Below are positions 23,113 to 35,295 of a stretch of DNA of 64,000 nt, piece by piece. A program made the translations under genes and the position numbers. Within the stretch, counting starts at the first letter, position 1. Each line of letters opens with the position of its first letter. Source of the stretch: Diatrype stigma (taxonomy: Eukaryota > Ascomycota > Sordariomycetes > Xylariales > Diatrypaceae); contig JAKJXP020000001.1 in NCBI GenBank assembly GCA_022225965.2, positions 806,001-870,000 on the forward strand, in the 5' to 3' direction. Below the pieces are notes generated by a model that was not told where the DNA came from, ran no database searches, and was given only the letters and a program-made list of their open reading frames with translations.

Positions 23113-25133
23113 TTACTTACGGTGAGCCTCTTCTAATTCCTTGACTTTCCATGCCCTCAGAGCCCATCCTAATCCATAAAGGTCAGTCCAGAGTCGAAGA
23201 GCAGGTGGGTCATACGGGTAACAGCAGATTAGATGTTCGACATACCAGATGCAAAGGAGGCCATATACATGACACCAGTAAAGATCTGGACATGGAGATA
23301 AGTGTCTGGGCCAGAACTCTTGAGGCTGAGACCAATGACTTCGGCAAAAGTAGATGGCAAGACGAGCACCAGCCATGTCATCGACATCGCTGCAGTTGGT
23401 CAGTAAACAGGCAGTACAAGAAACATTGGTGAGGCGAAGACATACCAGAAGGGATCATGGCAAGGCCGACAACCTCAGCACAAACCGGCGCAAGCGTTGC
23501 CCACATAACGCCGGCTACGATGCCATCGAGCAGTGCAAATACAATGCATCCGGCTAGACTTGTGGCGCCAAAAATCCAAAAGAACAGACTGAGAAGGCTA
23601 CCAGCCAGTGTACACAACATGCTGATGTTCAAACGACCGACGCGGTCGCTGGACAGCCCGATGACAGGTCGGCCGAGCCCCTGGGCCACTGCGCACTTAA
23701 GTGTTAGCGAGCTCGCTCTAAAGTATCTCGGGCTGTGTTACAAACGTACTGTTGAAGAGAGCTCCTACCAATGAGGCTTCAGATGCAGACAAGCCCACAG
23801 ATCGACAATAGTCGACGATGGAGAAGACTAGGATTATATAGCCAAGCATGGAGAAAAACAACCATCCCTCGAAAAGGACGAAAGACGGCCTCTTGAAGAG
23901 CCTCCAGTTGAAGGGTACGTGGACAGACCCTACGCTGGCGTTCCGGTCCCGGATGAAAAAGGAAGCTGTTCCATTAGCCACGAAACATATGATGGCTAGT
24001 ATCCTGAAGGTCCAGGGCAAGCCGAACCGAGCCATCATGGCGTTCGTGGAGAGGGAGTAGCATAACCCGCCGAACCCCGACCCGGACGCGGCTATGGCAT
24101 TGGCAAAGGACCGGCGCTTCGTAAAATACTGAGGGGGGATGGGCACGGAGGCAACGAAGCACAGCCCCATCCCGAGGCCAAAAGCCACCCCCTGGCTGAG
24201 AAGGAGGTGCCAGAGTTCGGTGGCAAACGAGGCGCCGATAAAGCTGATACTATATTGCTCAAGGGGTTCAGTGAGATGTGACCAACACAAAGTGGTACTT
24301 AACTTACGATTCGAAACAAACTCCTAGAAAGATGGTCCGCCTCGTGCCTACCCGTTTCCAACCCGCTAACATAGTTGCTATAGGGGAAGATAGGAACGCT
24401 AATACGTGGTTAGCAAGCCGTTTCGACCGTGTCTGCTCTATATCTATAGGGCGTGTATACCGATCGAGATCGACAACCCTCCCACGAAGGCAAAAACCAG
24501 AGGGGTTGCTCCCTCGAAGACGTCTTCCCTCAAGTAGTAGGCAAGGAAGACAGAGAACGCCTAAGGAGTAGGTAGTTCTTGGTTAGCCCATGCGCTATGT
24601 TCCTGTTCCGTCAGGTAGGTGCAAGCAGGTGGGTTGAAGCGTACCGAATTCAGTCCCCACGTATGCATGTTCAGGATGAAGACACAGAATATCACAACCC
24701 TAGTAAGCCGCCCATTCGGTATCAGTACAGCTCGAAACGTAGAATAATGACCACTGGAAACCCATGGAGTATCGTGGCGATGAGGAACCGGAGATGACTG
24801 ACCACTATAACCTCGTGTTAGTCTTTGCTATATGATATGGGCAAGCATGGCTACTGGTCGGATAGGCACGTATTCAGGGGCTATATAGTAGACCATGATC
24901 ATGTAGACCATGACCATGTCCCGAAGGTTATAGACTTCCGGATTCACCTACAACATTCGGATATGAAGGGACGGGTAACAATTCTGTATACTACTTACTC
25001 CATATCCACCATCTACAACTTCTTCCGGCGGTGATTGGAGACCATTGTCAGTCAACGAGGACTCATCACCCCTTTCGCCCTTTTCTCTCTCATTGGACGG
25101 CACGGGGTCTCCCAACACGGACATGGCCGCCAT
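23113..25133 (-). CDS. MFS transporter, monocarboxylate (MCT/Mch) family
   Basis: Minus-strand exons: 25133-24999, 24797-24645, 24560-24461, 24398-24308, 24249-23750, 23688-23446, 23389-23246 and 23168-23113; this model is in frame and gives 473 residues. The N-terminus is cytosolic and charged, ending in VVDGGYG as MCT proteins do before membrane segment 1. Then come FCVFILNMHTWGLNS, LAYYLREDVFEGATPL, GWKRVGTRRT, PPQYFTKRRSFANAIAASGS and GFGGLCYSLSTNAM. The second half has NMAQGLGRPVIGLSSDRVGR, the usual signature of the sixth loop. About 12 membrane segments are expected. The family moves monocarboxylates or related acids across the plasma or organellar membrane. The conserved Trp-Val after GGYG is separated in this model, so exon 2 is uncertain. 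The gene converges on the succinyl-CoA ligase fusion. Confidence 0.82.
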
Positions 25134-28013
25134 CTTGAACTATAGCTGAACTTTATAATGGCGAGTAGCGACGAATGGGAATACTGGGTGGGTGTCGTGA
25201 GCCTACACGCACATACAGACTCGCGGCTGATAGCTTTCCCAAGGAACGATCCATAACATATTCGTAAAGGCAAAGAGTATATAACTAGTTACTGTAACAA
25301 GCACACCAACCCCGGGAATAAAACCCGATGAGCAGCGCCGCAGCGGGATTATCCCCAGCCAACGTCTTGCTGACTCTTGTTACCCCATCAATGGCACATT
25401 AGTGGCCGCACCCCTGGTCTGGAGCCGTCTCTAGCGCCTAGAACCTCCTCTCCGGCCCGGAGCATGATGTAGTTATGCTCAGCATTGTGTATGTCCATGT
25501 CCATTGCACAATGCCAACTCGTATTGTAGACATCCATCCATCAGTATTTGTAATATACTTGGATGGCAAGTTCCCAGGTACACATCCTCGATATCGCAAA
25601 CGGTGCATTGGAAGCAACAACCCTATGCACCATTCGCGCTGTGAAACCAAAGATCCTGCACTGCACTCTCGTACGCACAGATAAGCAAAGCAGCTTCGAG
25701 TTTGGTTGGGTTACTTGATCCCGCCACTCTGGTAAGCTGCTGTGCTTTGCTCGCTGGTTTCTTTTTTCTTTTCTGTTCTTTTTTCTCCTGATTCCTTCTT
25801 TCCCTCTCTCAATGGCCGTGACACTGAGAGAGCACGACGCGGCGAGAATGGGGTCGGCTGAGAGCTGTTCGGTTATTTCCGGTTACATAAAATCAATGAC
25901 AACCGGAGCCCCTCAGCCTCCGACCCCTAACCAACAGGACTGTCCATCCAAGAGGGTCGGCTGTACTTTCCGCTGACAGGACCTTCTTGAAGTGGAAATC
26001 TGGGGTTACTTCAAGCTGTTCATATATGCTAGGCTGACTATGGCCATGAAACGTTATGTAGTGAGGTAGGGGTGAGATCACCAACATTTAGGCACTAGAT
26101 TACTAGTAGGTAGTTACTAGGTACTAGGCAGGCGAGAATTTCCCCGGGCAATGCAACAAAAGCAGGAGGAAACCAGGAAATAAATATAGTTGGCGGGTTC
26201 GTCCCATCGCTGTCCCATGGGCGAAGCCGACTGGTCGTCCTCAGGTGTTAGGATAAGGGGAAGGCATATCTGCCTCCGGGCTACTACTGCCAGACATCAG
26301 ACATGCATGCATGCCCAGTGGCTTCCACCCTTGAAGTCGGCTTCCATCCATGGATGTTTAGCGCCCAATTAGTGCAATGCATGGAAAATGGAGGGGAGCG
26401 TCTATCCTACCTCCTGTGGACCCTTTGCACGTCCCTCGTTCAAGTCATTGCACGCTATTTTGCCATGTACTGCAATACATACAAGTCCATACAATTTGTT
26501 AGCAAACTAATGTATCTAAGTATTTCGAACGATATACGCAAATGCCTACGTATAAGATTTGCGCACCGATTAACCAATATTCATCCGATTGAAAATTGGA
26601 AAACTGCGTATATAATGGAATGCAATTGGTAATAATGCGATACGTTTTTTGAAGTATCCAGATTGGGTATAATTAAGGGCCGTTATATAAGGTTTTGTAG
26701 GTACGTCGGTATTATATTGGAGCAAGTAGCGGTTTTGGGCTCCACAGGAGGTAGGATAGACAAACCGAAATGGAGAGCAGTCGCTGGGCAGCCACCATCC
26801 CGGGGTCGGAGTTAATGAGTCAGAATGATGATCAAGGGTCTTTCCAGCACATGCAATGGATGTTATCAGATTCACGTATTACATGCAACTACCTACTAGG
26901 TACCTACCTGCCTGCCCACCTGTGAATTGGAAGCATCAACAAGCCCGATAACTTTGACAACAGGATCAACTCAATACACTTTTTACAGATGCAGAATTGA
27001 AACATTCTATTGGGTTCATGATCACGATACTTCGTCCCCATAACGGGGAGATAACAATGCACTAGGTCTTGTACATATGCAAGCATTTATGTAGGTACTC
27101 GTAATTAGTTGGGATCAGTGGATTTGCACCCACACATATCCAGGTACATACATACGTGTAATCCATGTGCAATGCATGCTCCAGATGCACATGTAATTGC
27201 CATATGTATTATGTATGTACGAAGCAGGTACGAGCGAATGCAATACCTGCCTAAGGTCAGCGCCTACCTTGGGTACCTAACGTACCTACTAGATATATGT
27301 ATGTAGGTTCGCATGGTACCTGCTAGTAGTAGATAGGTACCTGAGGTAAGGGGCCGGGCGGTGCGTGTCACCGTGTTCGGTGTCTGGCTGGTGTCTGGTG
27401 TCTGCCGTGTCTGCCCCGCGTTTCCATCTACAACACCTGGGACACCTAGAACACCTGGAACACCTGCAAGCCCTGAAGACCTGCAAGCCCTGGAGCTGCA
27501 ATCGAACTACGCTGCAACCTCACTACAATATGTCGTGGTTATGCGTTGTCTGGACAACGTATCCAGACAACGTGTGTGGAACCGTCCAGATAGCAACGAA
27601 CCGAGTTAGCCAGGACACATCATCGTACATAATCGATACATAATCCGTGTCGGGTATCATGGCTAATGTCTGTCATTCCTCACGCCCACAGAAGTATTGA
27701 CCTTGAACCTTCTAGCCTTTCTAGCCTCCTGCTTTCGAACACAGTAGAATGCAATAAACATCTTCACCGACTCCCCTAGCAACCTGAAGTAGTACCGCCG
27801 CCTGTGAATCAATACATAGACCGCTATTTATTACATACTATCGGACTATCAGACTATCAGGCTATCTTAGCATCGCTTACCACTTACCACTTACCTAGGT
27901 ATTCCCGTATCCCGTGTTCCGCCCCAGAGAAAATCCAAGATCAACAACTTCCCCAACTTCCATCAGCCCGCCAGCAACGCAGCAGTGCCTGTCACCTGTT
28001 TCCTTTCGCCGAT
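25134..28013. other. Divergent intergenic region, transporter / LIM gene
   Basis: About 2.9 kb without a supported gene. Features are a T/C-rich run at 25759-25805, an AT-rich block from about 26450 to 27110, CATAC-type repeats near 27140-27210, GGTACCT words near 27245-27345, and an ACACCTGGA-type repeat at 27430-27490. An ACCTAGGT palindrome is at 27893. It probably holds both promoters and the LIM 5' leader. Confidence 0.5.
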
Positions 28014-30729
28014 ATGTTACTCCGCGGCAAGTCCAAGGAGAGGGCGGAAGAGAAATCCAGGGAAAGACCCAAGGATAGATCATCGCCGAGAAAAGTGACG
28101 CCGCCGTCGCCTTCCTACATGAACAATGAGCAGTTTGGTTCGTATGCTATACGCCTACCTTCTTGTACGAGAGCTGACGGTCGTCGTATGAACAGCAGCG
28201 TACCTGGCCAGCCTCCGCGAAAATCGGGTCAGTCGTCCAAGTCCGAGCGGAGCACGGCCTCAGCCACCATCCTCAACCGCAGCAAGATCACACCGTGAGA
28301 CAGACCCTTTCACGACCACTGGCACTAGCCGACACTCCATGGCAAGCCCCTCGGTGCGGTCCGAGACTCCTACAAGTCACCTGAGGATGCATACCGATCT
28401 GCCGAAACAACCCACCAGCAACCGCCGCAGCGTGGTCGGCAGTGTGGCCTCTCGGTATTCGACTATATCTACCGGGGGACGAGACTACCATTACGACGAC
28501 GACGACAACAACCCTCCCCAGTCTCCTCTCAAGCCATCCGAGGTTGTCCCTAGTGCTACTTATATCGAGCGTGGTCAGCGGTGGATGGAGAAGGAGGAGG
28601 TCAGCTCCCTGCGCCGCGCTATGGATGCCATGGATCTCAAAGATGACCCGAGTTCACATCGCGAGAACGACAACGACCAAGCTGTTGAGGAGGATGAAGA
28701 CGAAAAGCGCCTCTATAATGCGGCGCTGAATGAGGCTGCTGAGCTGGTGTGGAGACATGAACACGGAGTCAAGCCTCCCGAGCCTGGCACCCCCTATCAT
28801 TACAAGCCGCACCTACGGAAGGATAGCTACGCACATGCTCGGACTGCGAGTGTCAAACGCGGCAGTGGCGATTTCAGCAATGCCGGGCGTGCCAAGAGTT
28901 CCCTACGTTCTTACTCGGGTAGCTCTTCTGGAAGTGACGAGGGCACCCCGTCTGGTACTCCTCGGGGGAGCACCGACCTACCACACAATGGTTCGCCCGA
29001 GTCGGCCACGAAGTCGAATTCATATGCTGGGATCGGAAGTGCTCCCCGCCCGAGCTCCCGTAACCACCGCCGGCGAAGCAGTATGAAGCGCAACATTAGC
29101 GGCGAGATTGAGAAGCCGTTCTCGGGAGACCAGATCTGGGAAGAGCCCGAAGGGAGTGCCCCGGAGCCGCCGCCTAAACAGTCGCCCAGTCCCACCAAGA
29201 CTCCATCACCGCTGAAGTCGAAGCCGCGGAATCCTCTGGGAAGAGTCCAGTTTGCCCCTGCGGCGGAGCCGGAGACCTCTCCCTCCGGATCGCCCAAGCG
29301 CCTGTCCAGATTCGAGATCCACAGAAACCCCCCGACCCAGTCACGCAACCCCAGCTATCGAACCAACAGCCCCCTCCCACCATCATCGGCATCGCCATCA
29401 CCGTCCCCAGCGCCTGCGCCAGCGCCGGCACCAGCGCCAATTGAAGAAATCCCGAAGAAGAACGGGATGGAGATACGGAGCGATGACATTCGTCAGGCTA
29501 CGAGCATGCGGCTTAAGGACCGCAGTGCGAAGCTCCCCATGCCGTCCGCGGTCAGTGACAGTCCCGGACGCCCAATCGTAAGCTTTGACAAAAATTGGAA
29601 GGCCCCGGAAGAGGCAACTGATCGAACCTCAGAAGAGTCCAGCCGAGTCCAACTCCACAACGGGCTCAGAAAAGGCGGCCCGGGCCAGCAAGATACGCTA
29701 CCGCCTGTCCCTTCTATCGCATTTACGGAAGCTCCTGAGAAGGCTGCCACGCCGTCGCCGACGCGGTCCTCGCGGAAATCTGGTGGTCCGCCCGCCATCC
29801 CCAGTATCAACGTAGACTGCGACGATGACCAATACAACAAGAACAGCAAGAATAGCCCGGTTTCCGTACCCACTATCGTGCTCCCCGGCGACGACGACAG
29901 CAACAGCCGCAGTAACAGTAACGCTTCGAGTCCGACGAAGCCTTCAGCTAGACCGCTGCCAACCCCTGGAGCAGCAGCTCGCAGTCCCTTCGGGGGCCGC
30001 CCGCGAGGCCACTGGTCGCCCGACCCGCATAACAGCCAGCCGGGCCGCTCGACAGCGCTCTGCCACGAGTGCGGGCAGGCGATCCAGGGGCGGTTCGTCG
30101 CGCTGAAAGGCACCTCGGAGCGGTTCCACCCGTCGTGCTTCCGCTGCTATGCGTGCGGCACGGGCCTCGAGGCGCTCGAGATCAGCCCCGAACCCGAAGC
30201 GTCGCGGGAGGCGCGCCTCGACCGAATCCGGCGCCGGGCCGCCGGGGAGATCCTACCGGAGACCCCCGGGGAGACCATGGCCGAGGACGGCGATGACCGC
30301 CTCCGCTTCTACTGCCACCTGGACTGGCACGAGCTGTTCGCACCGCGGTGCCGGCACTGCCGCACCCCGATCCTGGGCGAGCACGTCGTCGCCCTGGGGG
30401 GCTCCCACTGGCATTACGGCCATTTCTTCTGCGCCGAGTGCGGCGACCCCTTCGGACGCGGCGACACCCACATCGAGAAGGACGGCTACGCCTGGTGCGT
30501 TTCCTGCCAGACCCGCCGCACCGAGCGCCGCGCCCCCAAGTGCCGTGCCTGCAAGGGGCCGGTGATCGGCCAGTACGTGCGCGCCCTGGGCGGCGAGTGG
30601 CACGACGAGTGTTTCCGCTGCGCGACGTGTCGCGGCGGGTTCGACGATGGCCAGATCTTCCCGATGCCCGATCGTGGGGATGGCGTTGTGCTTTGCACGG
30701 GGTGTCGCGCTGCGGAGCTGAAGATGTGA
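28014..30729 (+). CDS. PXL1: Paxillin-like LIM domain protein
   Basis: Two exons, 28014-28137 and 28196-30729, give 885 residues; the donor is GTTCGT and the acceptor AACAG. The start MLLRGKSKERAEEKSRERPK and the block SYMNNEQF-AAYLASLRENR across the junction are common to fungal Pxl1-type proteins. Residues 50-660 are disordered, rich in Ser, Pro and basic residues, with an APAPAPAPAP run near 29405-29435. Three LIM zinc-binding domains fill the C-terminus: from about residue 664 (CHECGQAIQGRFVAL), 760 (CRHCRTPILGEHVVAL) and 824 (CRACKGPVIGQYVRAL), each with the CxxC, HxxC, CxxC and final C/H/D ligands. LIM1 carries an extra Arg/Glu-rich insert of about 35 residues between its two fingers. 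Paxillin-like proteins act at the septum and polarised growth sites with Rho GTPases and actin. The LIM part is strikingly GC-rich. Confidence 0.88.
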
Positions 30730-31940
30730 GGGTCTGCGAGGGGATGGAGGTATAGATGGGATGCGTGTGGGTAGGCTGATGGGATCAGAATGGACCTCAG
30801 CTAACCTGGCCTGATCTGATCAGATCTGAGCTGAACCCTATCCTATCCTATCCTAGCCTACACAATGGGACTCGGCTCGACGGCACTTGATGGTATAAGT
30901 GTACCATACCATGTACCATGTCCTTGTTGAGACGCGCGGCGGATAGATAGACGAATCGACGGATGATACAATCTTTAAGGGACAGATTGACAGCAGAGGA
31001 TGACAAGAGGAGGACAGTAGACAGAAGACAGACGACGACAGTAAAACGGCGTTGGTTTTGCTTTGCTACTATACTAAACTTTGGGTCGCGATGGGACTGA
31101 GCAAGCGGTTGTTTGTTTGTTTGTTTGATTTTCTGTTTCGCTTTTAGTTTGATCCGATTTTCGAGCTTTTGCACATTTGATTTTCTGACTTGTTTGAGTT
31201 CTTGCTACTTGGCTATCTGGTTTTGGTTTTGGTTTAGTTTGGTGTTTTTCTGTTCCTTGCGATTCGCCAGGGGAAGGAAGAAGGACTTACCTATCGACCC
31301 CTTAATAGTTCGTGAAAGAAAAAGAAACAAATATACTGTCGTCGTCGTCCAACCTCTCTATCCTTGATGCAACATCTAGATTGTCTTCAAACTATTCGAG
31401 AATGTCGTCCGTCGTAAGGGGGAGAAGGGGGGAGACTACCGGGCTTTTGGCCAACCAGTAGCCAGACTACCTATACATACCCGTGTTGGATCGTAGTAGC
31501 GTTTGTAGCAAGATCATCCTACCGAATGTCTGCCGCACTTCACAGAGAACAAATAATATCTTCGGCTTGCACTACTCGAGAGCGGGAGTGTGGCGGTGGT
31601 GGAATGCAAAAGTGAGCCTGTCCGGAAGCGGCGGCGTTTGTGCATTTAACTATGAACTGTGAAATCTGCAAAGCAAATTCTTAGGTAACTCCTATGGTCG
31701 GAAGAGACATCCCTGGCTGCCCAGCAAGAGAAAAACGATGTACGTATTGTATCCTTTGCCGGACAACCATCTCTTCCCTGTGCGCTTTCCTGTTTGCGCC
31801 TAATCATCATCATAGTCTTCGTGGTCACCCTTCCCAGCTCAACAGTGTAGGTATGCAGTATGCGCAGTGTATTACAGCATGCGTCATAGCGTTCCATGTA
31901 GGCCGTATATCGCGTCGTTGAATTATCGGCAGCGCGTTGA
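30730..31940. other. Convergent intergenic region, LIM gene / SUMO
   Basis: This is 3' flanking DNA of both genes. It has TCCTATCCTA repeats at 30840-30860, a GTTT tetranucleotide run near 31107-31128 and T-rich sequence to 31250. No gene is seen. Confidence 0.6.
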
Positions 31941-32365
31941 TCAGTAGGCATCCCGACATCCTCCCACCTGCTCTTGGTGAACCTCGAGGCAGTCGCCATC
32001 TGCCATCTCCAGCTGTTTAGAGGGGGGGGGCGCAGCGGTTAGCAATAGGAAATAAATTGAATGCATTGCACGAACAAGACGGGACACGGCACGGCACGGC
32101 GTGGACATGGCGCAGGCGAACTTACAGTATCGGGCGTGTCACCGGCTTGAACGCGTTGTCCCTCGAAAAGGAAACGGACCGATGACTGGCTCTTCCCCTG
32201 TCGCTCGCAAAAAGCTGTCATGAGCTTCTCCAGTTTGGTGGAACGTTTGATCTTGAAGAAGACCTCATTGTTGTTGTCGGTGACTTTGATGTTTAAATGT
32301 TCGCTTGCGGTGGGTGCCTCGGGTCTGTCGCCGGCTGGGCTTCCGCTATCGTTCTCGCCAGACAT
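31941..32365 (-). CDS. SMT3: SUMO, ubiquitin-like modifier
   Basis: Two exons on the minus strand, 32365-32126 and 32012-31941, phase 0, give 103 residues. The flexible acidic N-terminus (MSGENDSGSPAGDRPEAPTA) precedes the beta-grasp fold, seen as HLNIKVTDNNNEVFFKIK, LEKLMTAFCERQGK, VRFLFEGQRV and TLEMADGDCLEVHQEQVGG. The mature end is Gly-Gly; the five residues CRDAY after it would be removed by the Ulp-type protease. SUMO is conjugated to lysines of nuclear and septin targets through Aos1-Uba2 and Ubc9. The donor is GTAAGT. The acceptor CTAAACAG has a pure C run on the coding strand just upstream. The gene is intact and of normal length. Confidence 0.95.
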
Positions 32366-34494
32366 GTTGTTAATATTGCTGGTTTTGGTGGTGATGCTGC
32401 TGCTGATGCTGATGCTGTTGCTGATGCTGACGCTGTCGACGTTGATGTTGTGGGTGCGGGTGCGGGTGCGGGCTGGCAGAAAACGCGACGATGCTCTATT
32501 GATTCGGGTGGCAGTGGTAGTTAGTGGGATGGATGTTCTGTGCTAACTTTTGACTTCTTTCCTGTACCAGTCGCGAGGGTGCACACATCCATGGATGTGC
32601 GTAAGTGGACAGTGGGCTGCGGCAGGCTCTTGTGGCAGCTCGGCTCGGTCACTTACTGGCTTATCCAGCTTATCCAGGTGGGGGGAGGGGGCGTTGTACT
32701 GTACTATAGCTACGGTACCTCCTAAGCAGACAGGCAGTAGGTCAAACAGTGACAGCGGGGAATGGTTCGTAAGAGAAAAGAAGAAGTGGAATTGTGAGTT
32801 TGCGGTTTCAACGGGTCGAACAAAGGATGATGTGGATGCTTCCGCTTTCGTTGGTGAAGTTTTGCTGGAAAAGAAATGGAAAAAGGAAAGAAGATACGAG
32901 ATAGGCGGCTACGGGGAAAGTTGTTGAAGGTGCGGGAAGGAGAAGTGAAGTCCAAAGGCAAAATGTTCGAGAAGCAAATGACTTCCCGGTTGGCAGTTGA
33001 TGTCTACTACCCGGTACATACAGAACCTTGTGTATACACACATACATACATACATACATACATACCTGTAGGCTGTAGCTTCCCGACTACTTCGTACGTG
33101 CTAATCCGTACTGTCAGTGCATGTTCAGGCTGTTTCTGGTCCGCAGGCAAAGACTAGTGCTGGTAATTGGTAGTTGGTATATTCCTAGTAGGTAGATAGG
33201 TGGAACTTCCTACCTGCGTATGTACGTGGGTAGAAGATATTACCCGGACCTACCACTTCGTACAATAGGAGTGTTACAGTTTGTTTGCCTCGTGTAGGTT
33301 CCAGGTTACGTGTGGATGTATCATGGATGTGTGTGGGCCTTCTGGCTACCGGGTCGCGTTGAGTGCTAAGCAGGTACTACCTGCCACCTTGGATCTCAGT
33401 TGACGAGGCGGCGGCTGGGGAATACAGGTATAATAGCAACTGGCATGTTAGGGTGGAAGGAAGGTGGGGTAGGAAACCTTTGAAGCCACCTACATGTAGT
33501 AGTAACTGCACTCTTGGCACTGGCTCGTCAGCTCGCCGCTCGTGCAGCATTGCTCTCCTGAGCTGGTTCTGACTATTACGTAGATAGGCAGGGTTCTCCT
33601 TCCACCTTGACAGCCTTATTAGAAGATCTCCCTGAACATGAAAAACCAGTCATCCAGTAGGCACGAAGGAGCTCGAAGCTGTAGTACCTCTTCAGCTGCT
33701 TAGGTAGGTAGCTAGCTGGTACTTGTACCTACATACCTACCACCTACCTGGCGCCTATCAACTAACGATGGTTGTCCATTGGGCTGCCTTGGACGCCTAC
33801 CAGCTAGGCAACCTTCAGTTCACATGGAGATGAGTCCGGGACGTTGCAAAGTAGTGTCGTTATAGCATACAGTCTAGGCAAGAGATGGAATTCTTTACAG
33901 GATAATTTCTGTTTAACTGAGCCGATGGTCAATAATAAGGGTCAGATTTCAGGAAAAGGGACACATTCCCTACAGTGTTATGCTATGAAGACATCATCTG
34001 TTATATGGAAGATTTCATATTACGTCATATCCTTTAGGCCTATTGGTATAACTTGATCAAAAAGGGAAATAAGCGATGATAAAGAACACGATATAAAGTC
34101 TTCCCGCTTTTTTGTAGCCCGCACTCATACTTAAATATCAGCTACCAGCAACTATATACGTAACTTGTAATAACTGGCCCATCCAGCTTCTATCGTGTGG
34201 AATTGGGCTGCTCGCAGTATTGCAATATGGTTTGTATATCTTGGTTGTTATACAATGGCTTTCATTAATTGCGTTTAGGGACTGAACGAAGACCTGGATG
34301 CTCGACCTCCATGCCATCCTCGCGCGGTTAGTATTGCCTCGGAGCACAACCAATCTATCATATATGTCTCGTTGCATATAGAATTTTGATACGATAGATA
34401 CTATATTTGCTAACTCCTAAACTCTCAGTGCGCCATACAAGGTAACGAATCTCCAGCAACGATCACTTCAGTTGCCCTAAGGTATTAATTACCA
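32366..34494. other. Intergenic region upstream of SUMO
   Basis: The SUMO promoter lies at its left end; the minus strand there has CAGCAT/CAACATC repeats (32390-32440) as leader sequence. CATA tetranucleotide repeats occur at 33040-33064. From about 33840 to 34440 the DNA is AT-rich. Several open frames of 60-125 codons overlap each other on both strands and none has family signal. Confidence 0.5.
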
Positions 34495-34710
34495 TTGCCT
34501 GAGTGCACCGAGGCGCTGACACCACGGCCAGACTGTCTCAGCAGGACTTCATACAACGAGGCAAAATGCCAGCCATTTATCGATGCGCTTTACGAATGTT
34601 GTGATGCATTCTATAAGAAGAACGGAGACGACGCGACTACCGTCAGCTGTCCCAAGGCTCATCTCCTGCGGCTCAAGATGAAGCAGCGCCAGGAGGAAAG
34701 GAGCAAATAG
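34495..34710 (+). CDS. Cmc4-like twin CX9C mitochondrial protein, start codon not found
   Basis: A single open frame of about 71 codons ends at 34710. It contains two exact CX9C motifs, C-TEALTPRPD-C and C-QPFIDALYE-C. CCDAFYKKNGDDATTVSCP and LLRLKMKQRQEE follow, and this downstream part matches yeast Cmc4 closely. These proteins reside in the mitochondrial intermembrane space and are oxidised by Mia40. No ATG precedes the first Cys in frame: an in-frame TAA lies at about 34486-34488, and the first possible start is TTG at 34495. No plausible upstream coding exon was found back to 34380. The usual second Cys-Ala of the ACAIQDC element is also absent. It may use a near-cognate start, have a distant first exon, or be a gene that has lost its start. 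Confidence 0.62.
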   Translation: MPECTEALTPRPDCLSRTSYNEAKCQPFIDALYECCDAFYKKNGDDATTVSCPKAHLLRLKMKQRQEERSK

Positions 34711-35295
34711 GTCGGATTGCTGGTTCCCTTACATTGGCGTTTACGAGCACAGCGTCGGCATCGGCATCATTTGGTGGAAATCACTGCATCAGGGTAGATC
34801 ATAAAATGTTACACCCAACCTCTCGACGTGGCCTCCGACAGACAGCAGAGGCCACAATTTTCGGAGGGTGAAAAGATTCCTCTAGGCGGATCATTGAGCA
34901 CGCTGGGAGACCTCGATGGGCCTGAATAAGCATTGAAACACAAAAGAAGTTGGCTTATTCCGAGACTCTAAAATGAAGCCTTAATGACATGAGGAGGGAA
35001 AGAGAAAAAAATCCAAAAGATCCGCAGACGAAAGAGATTTTATATGTACATACGTATCGGAGTGCTAGCTCCACTAGCTGAGGCTTATCGTACTTGTCCA
35101 CCTGGCGGTCTAGCCACATATACCAGCCATATTAATTACCTAATCATCGGCGGGCACGAAGCTCTGGCAAGTCTGGCTATACATATGTACATACACAGCT
35201 ACCTGTGTGTAGTTAGTGTGATAGCAACAGTGGTCCAACACGCATCCCTGGCATCCTGCAGGTGGCATCTTGAACGCGCTTCGGGGCATAGCTTA
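34711..35295. other. Intergenic region after the Cmc4-like gene
   Basis: There is no supported gene. GTACATAC-type repeats occur at 35041-35060 and 35180-35200, and CTACCTAG words near 35315. Confidence 0.5.
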
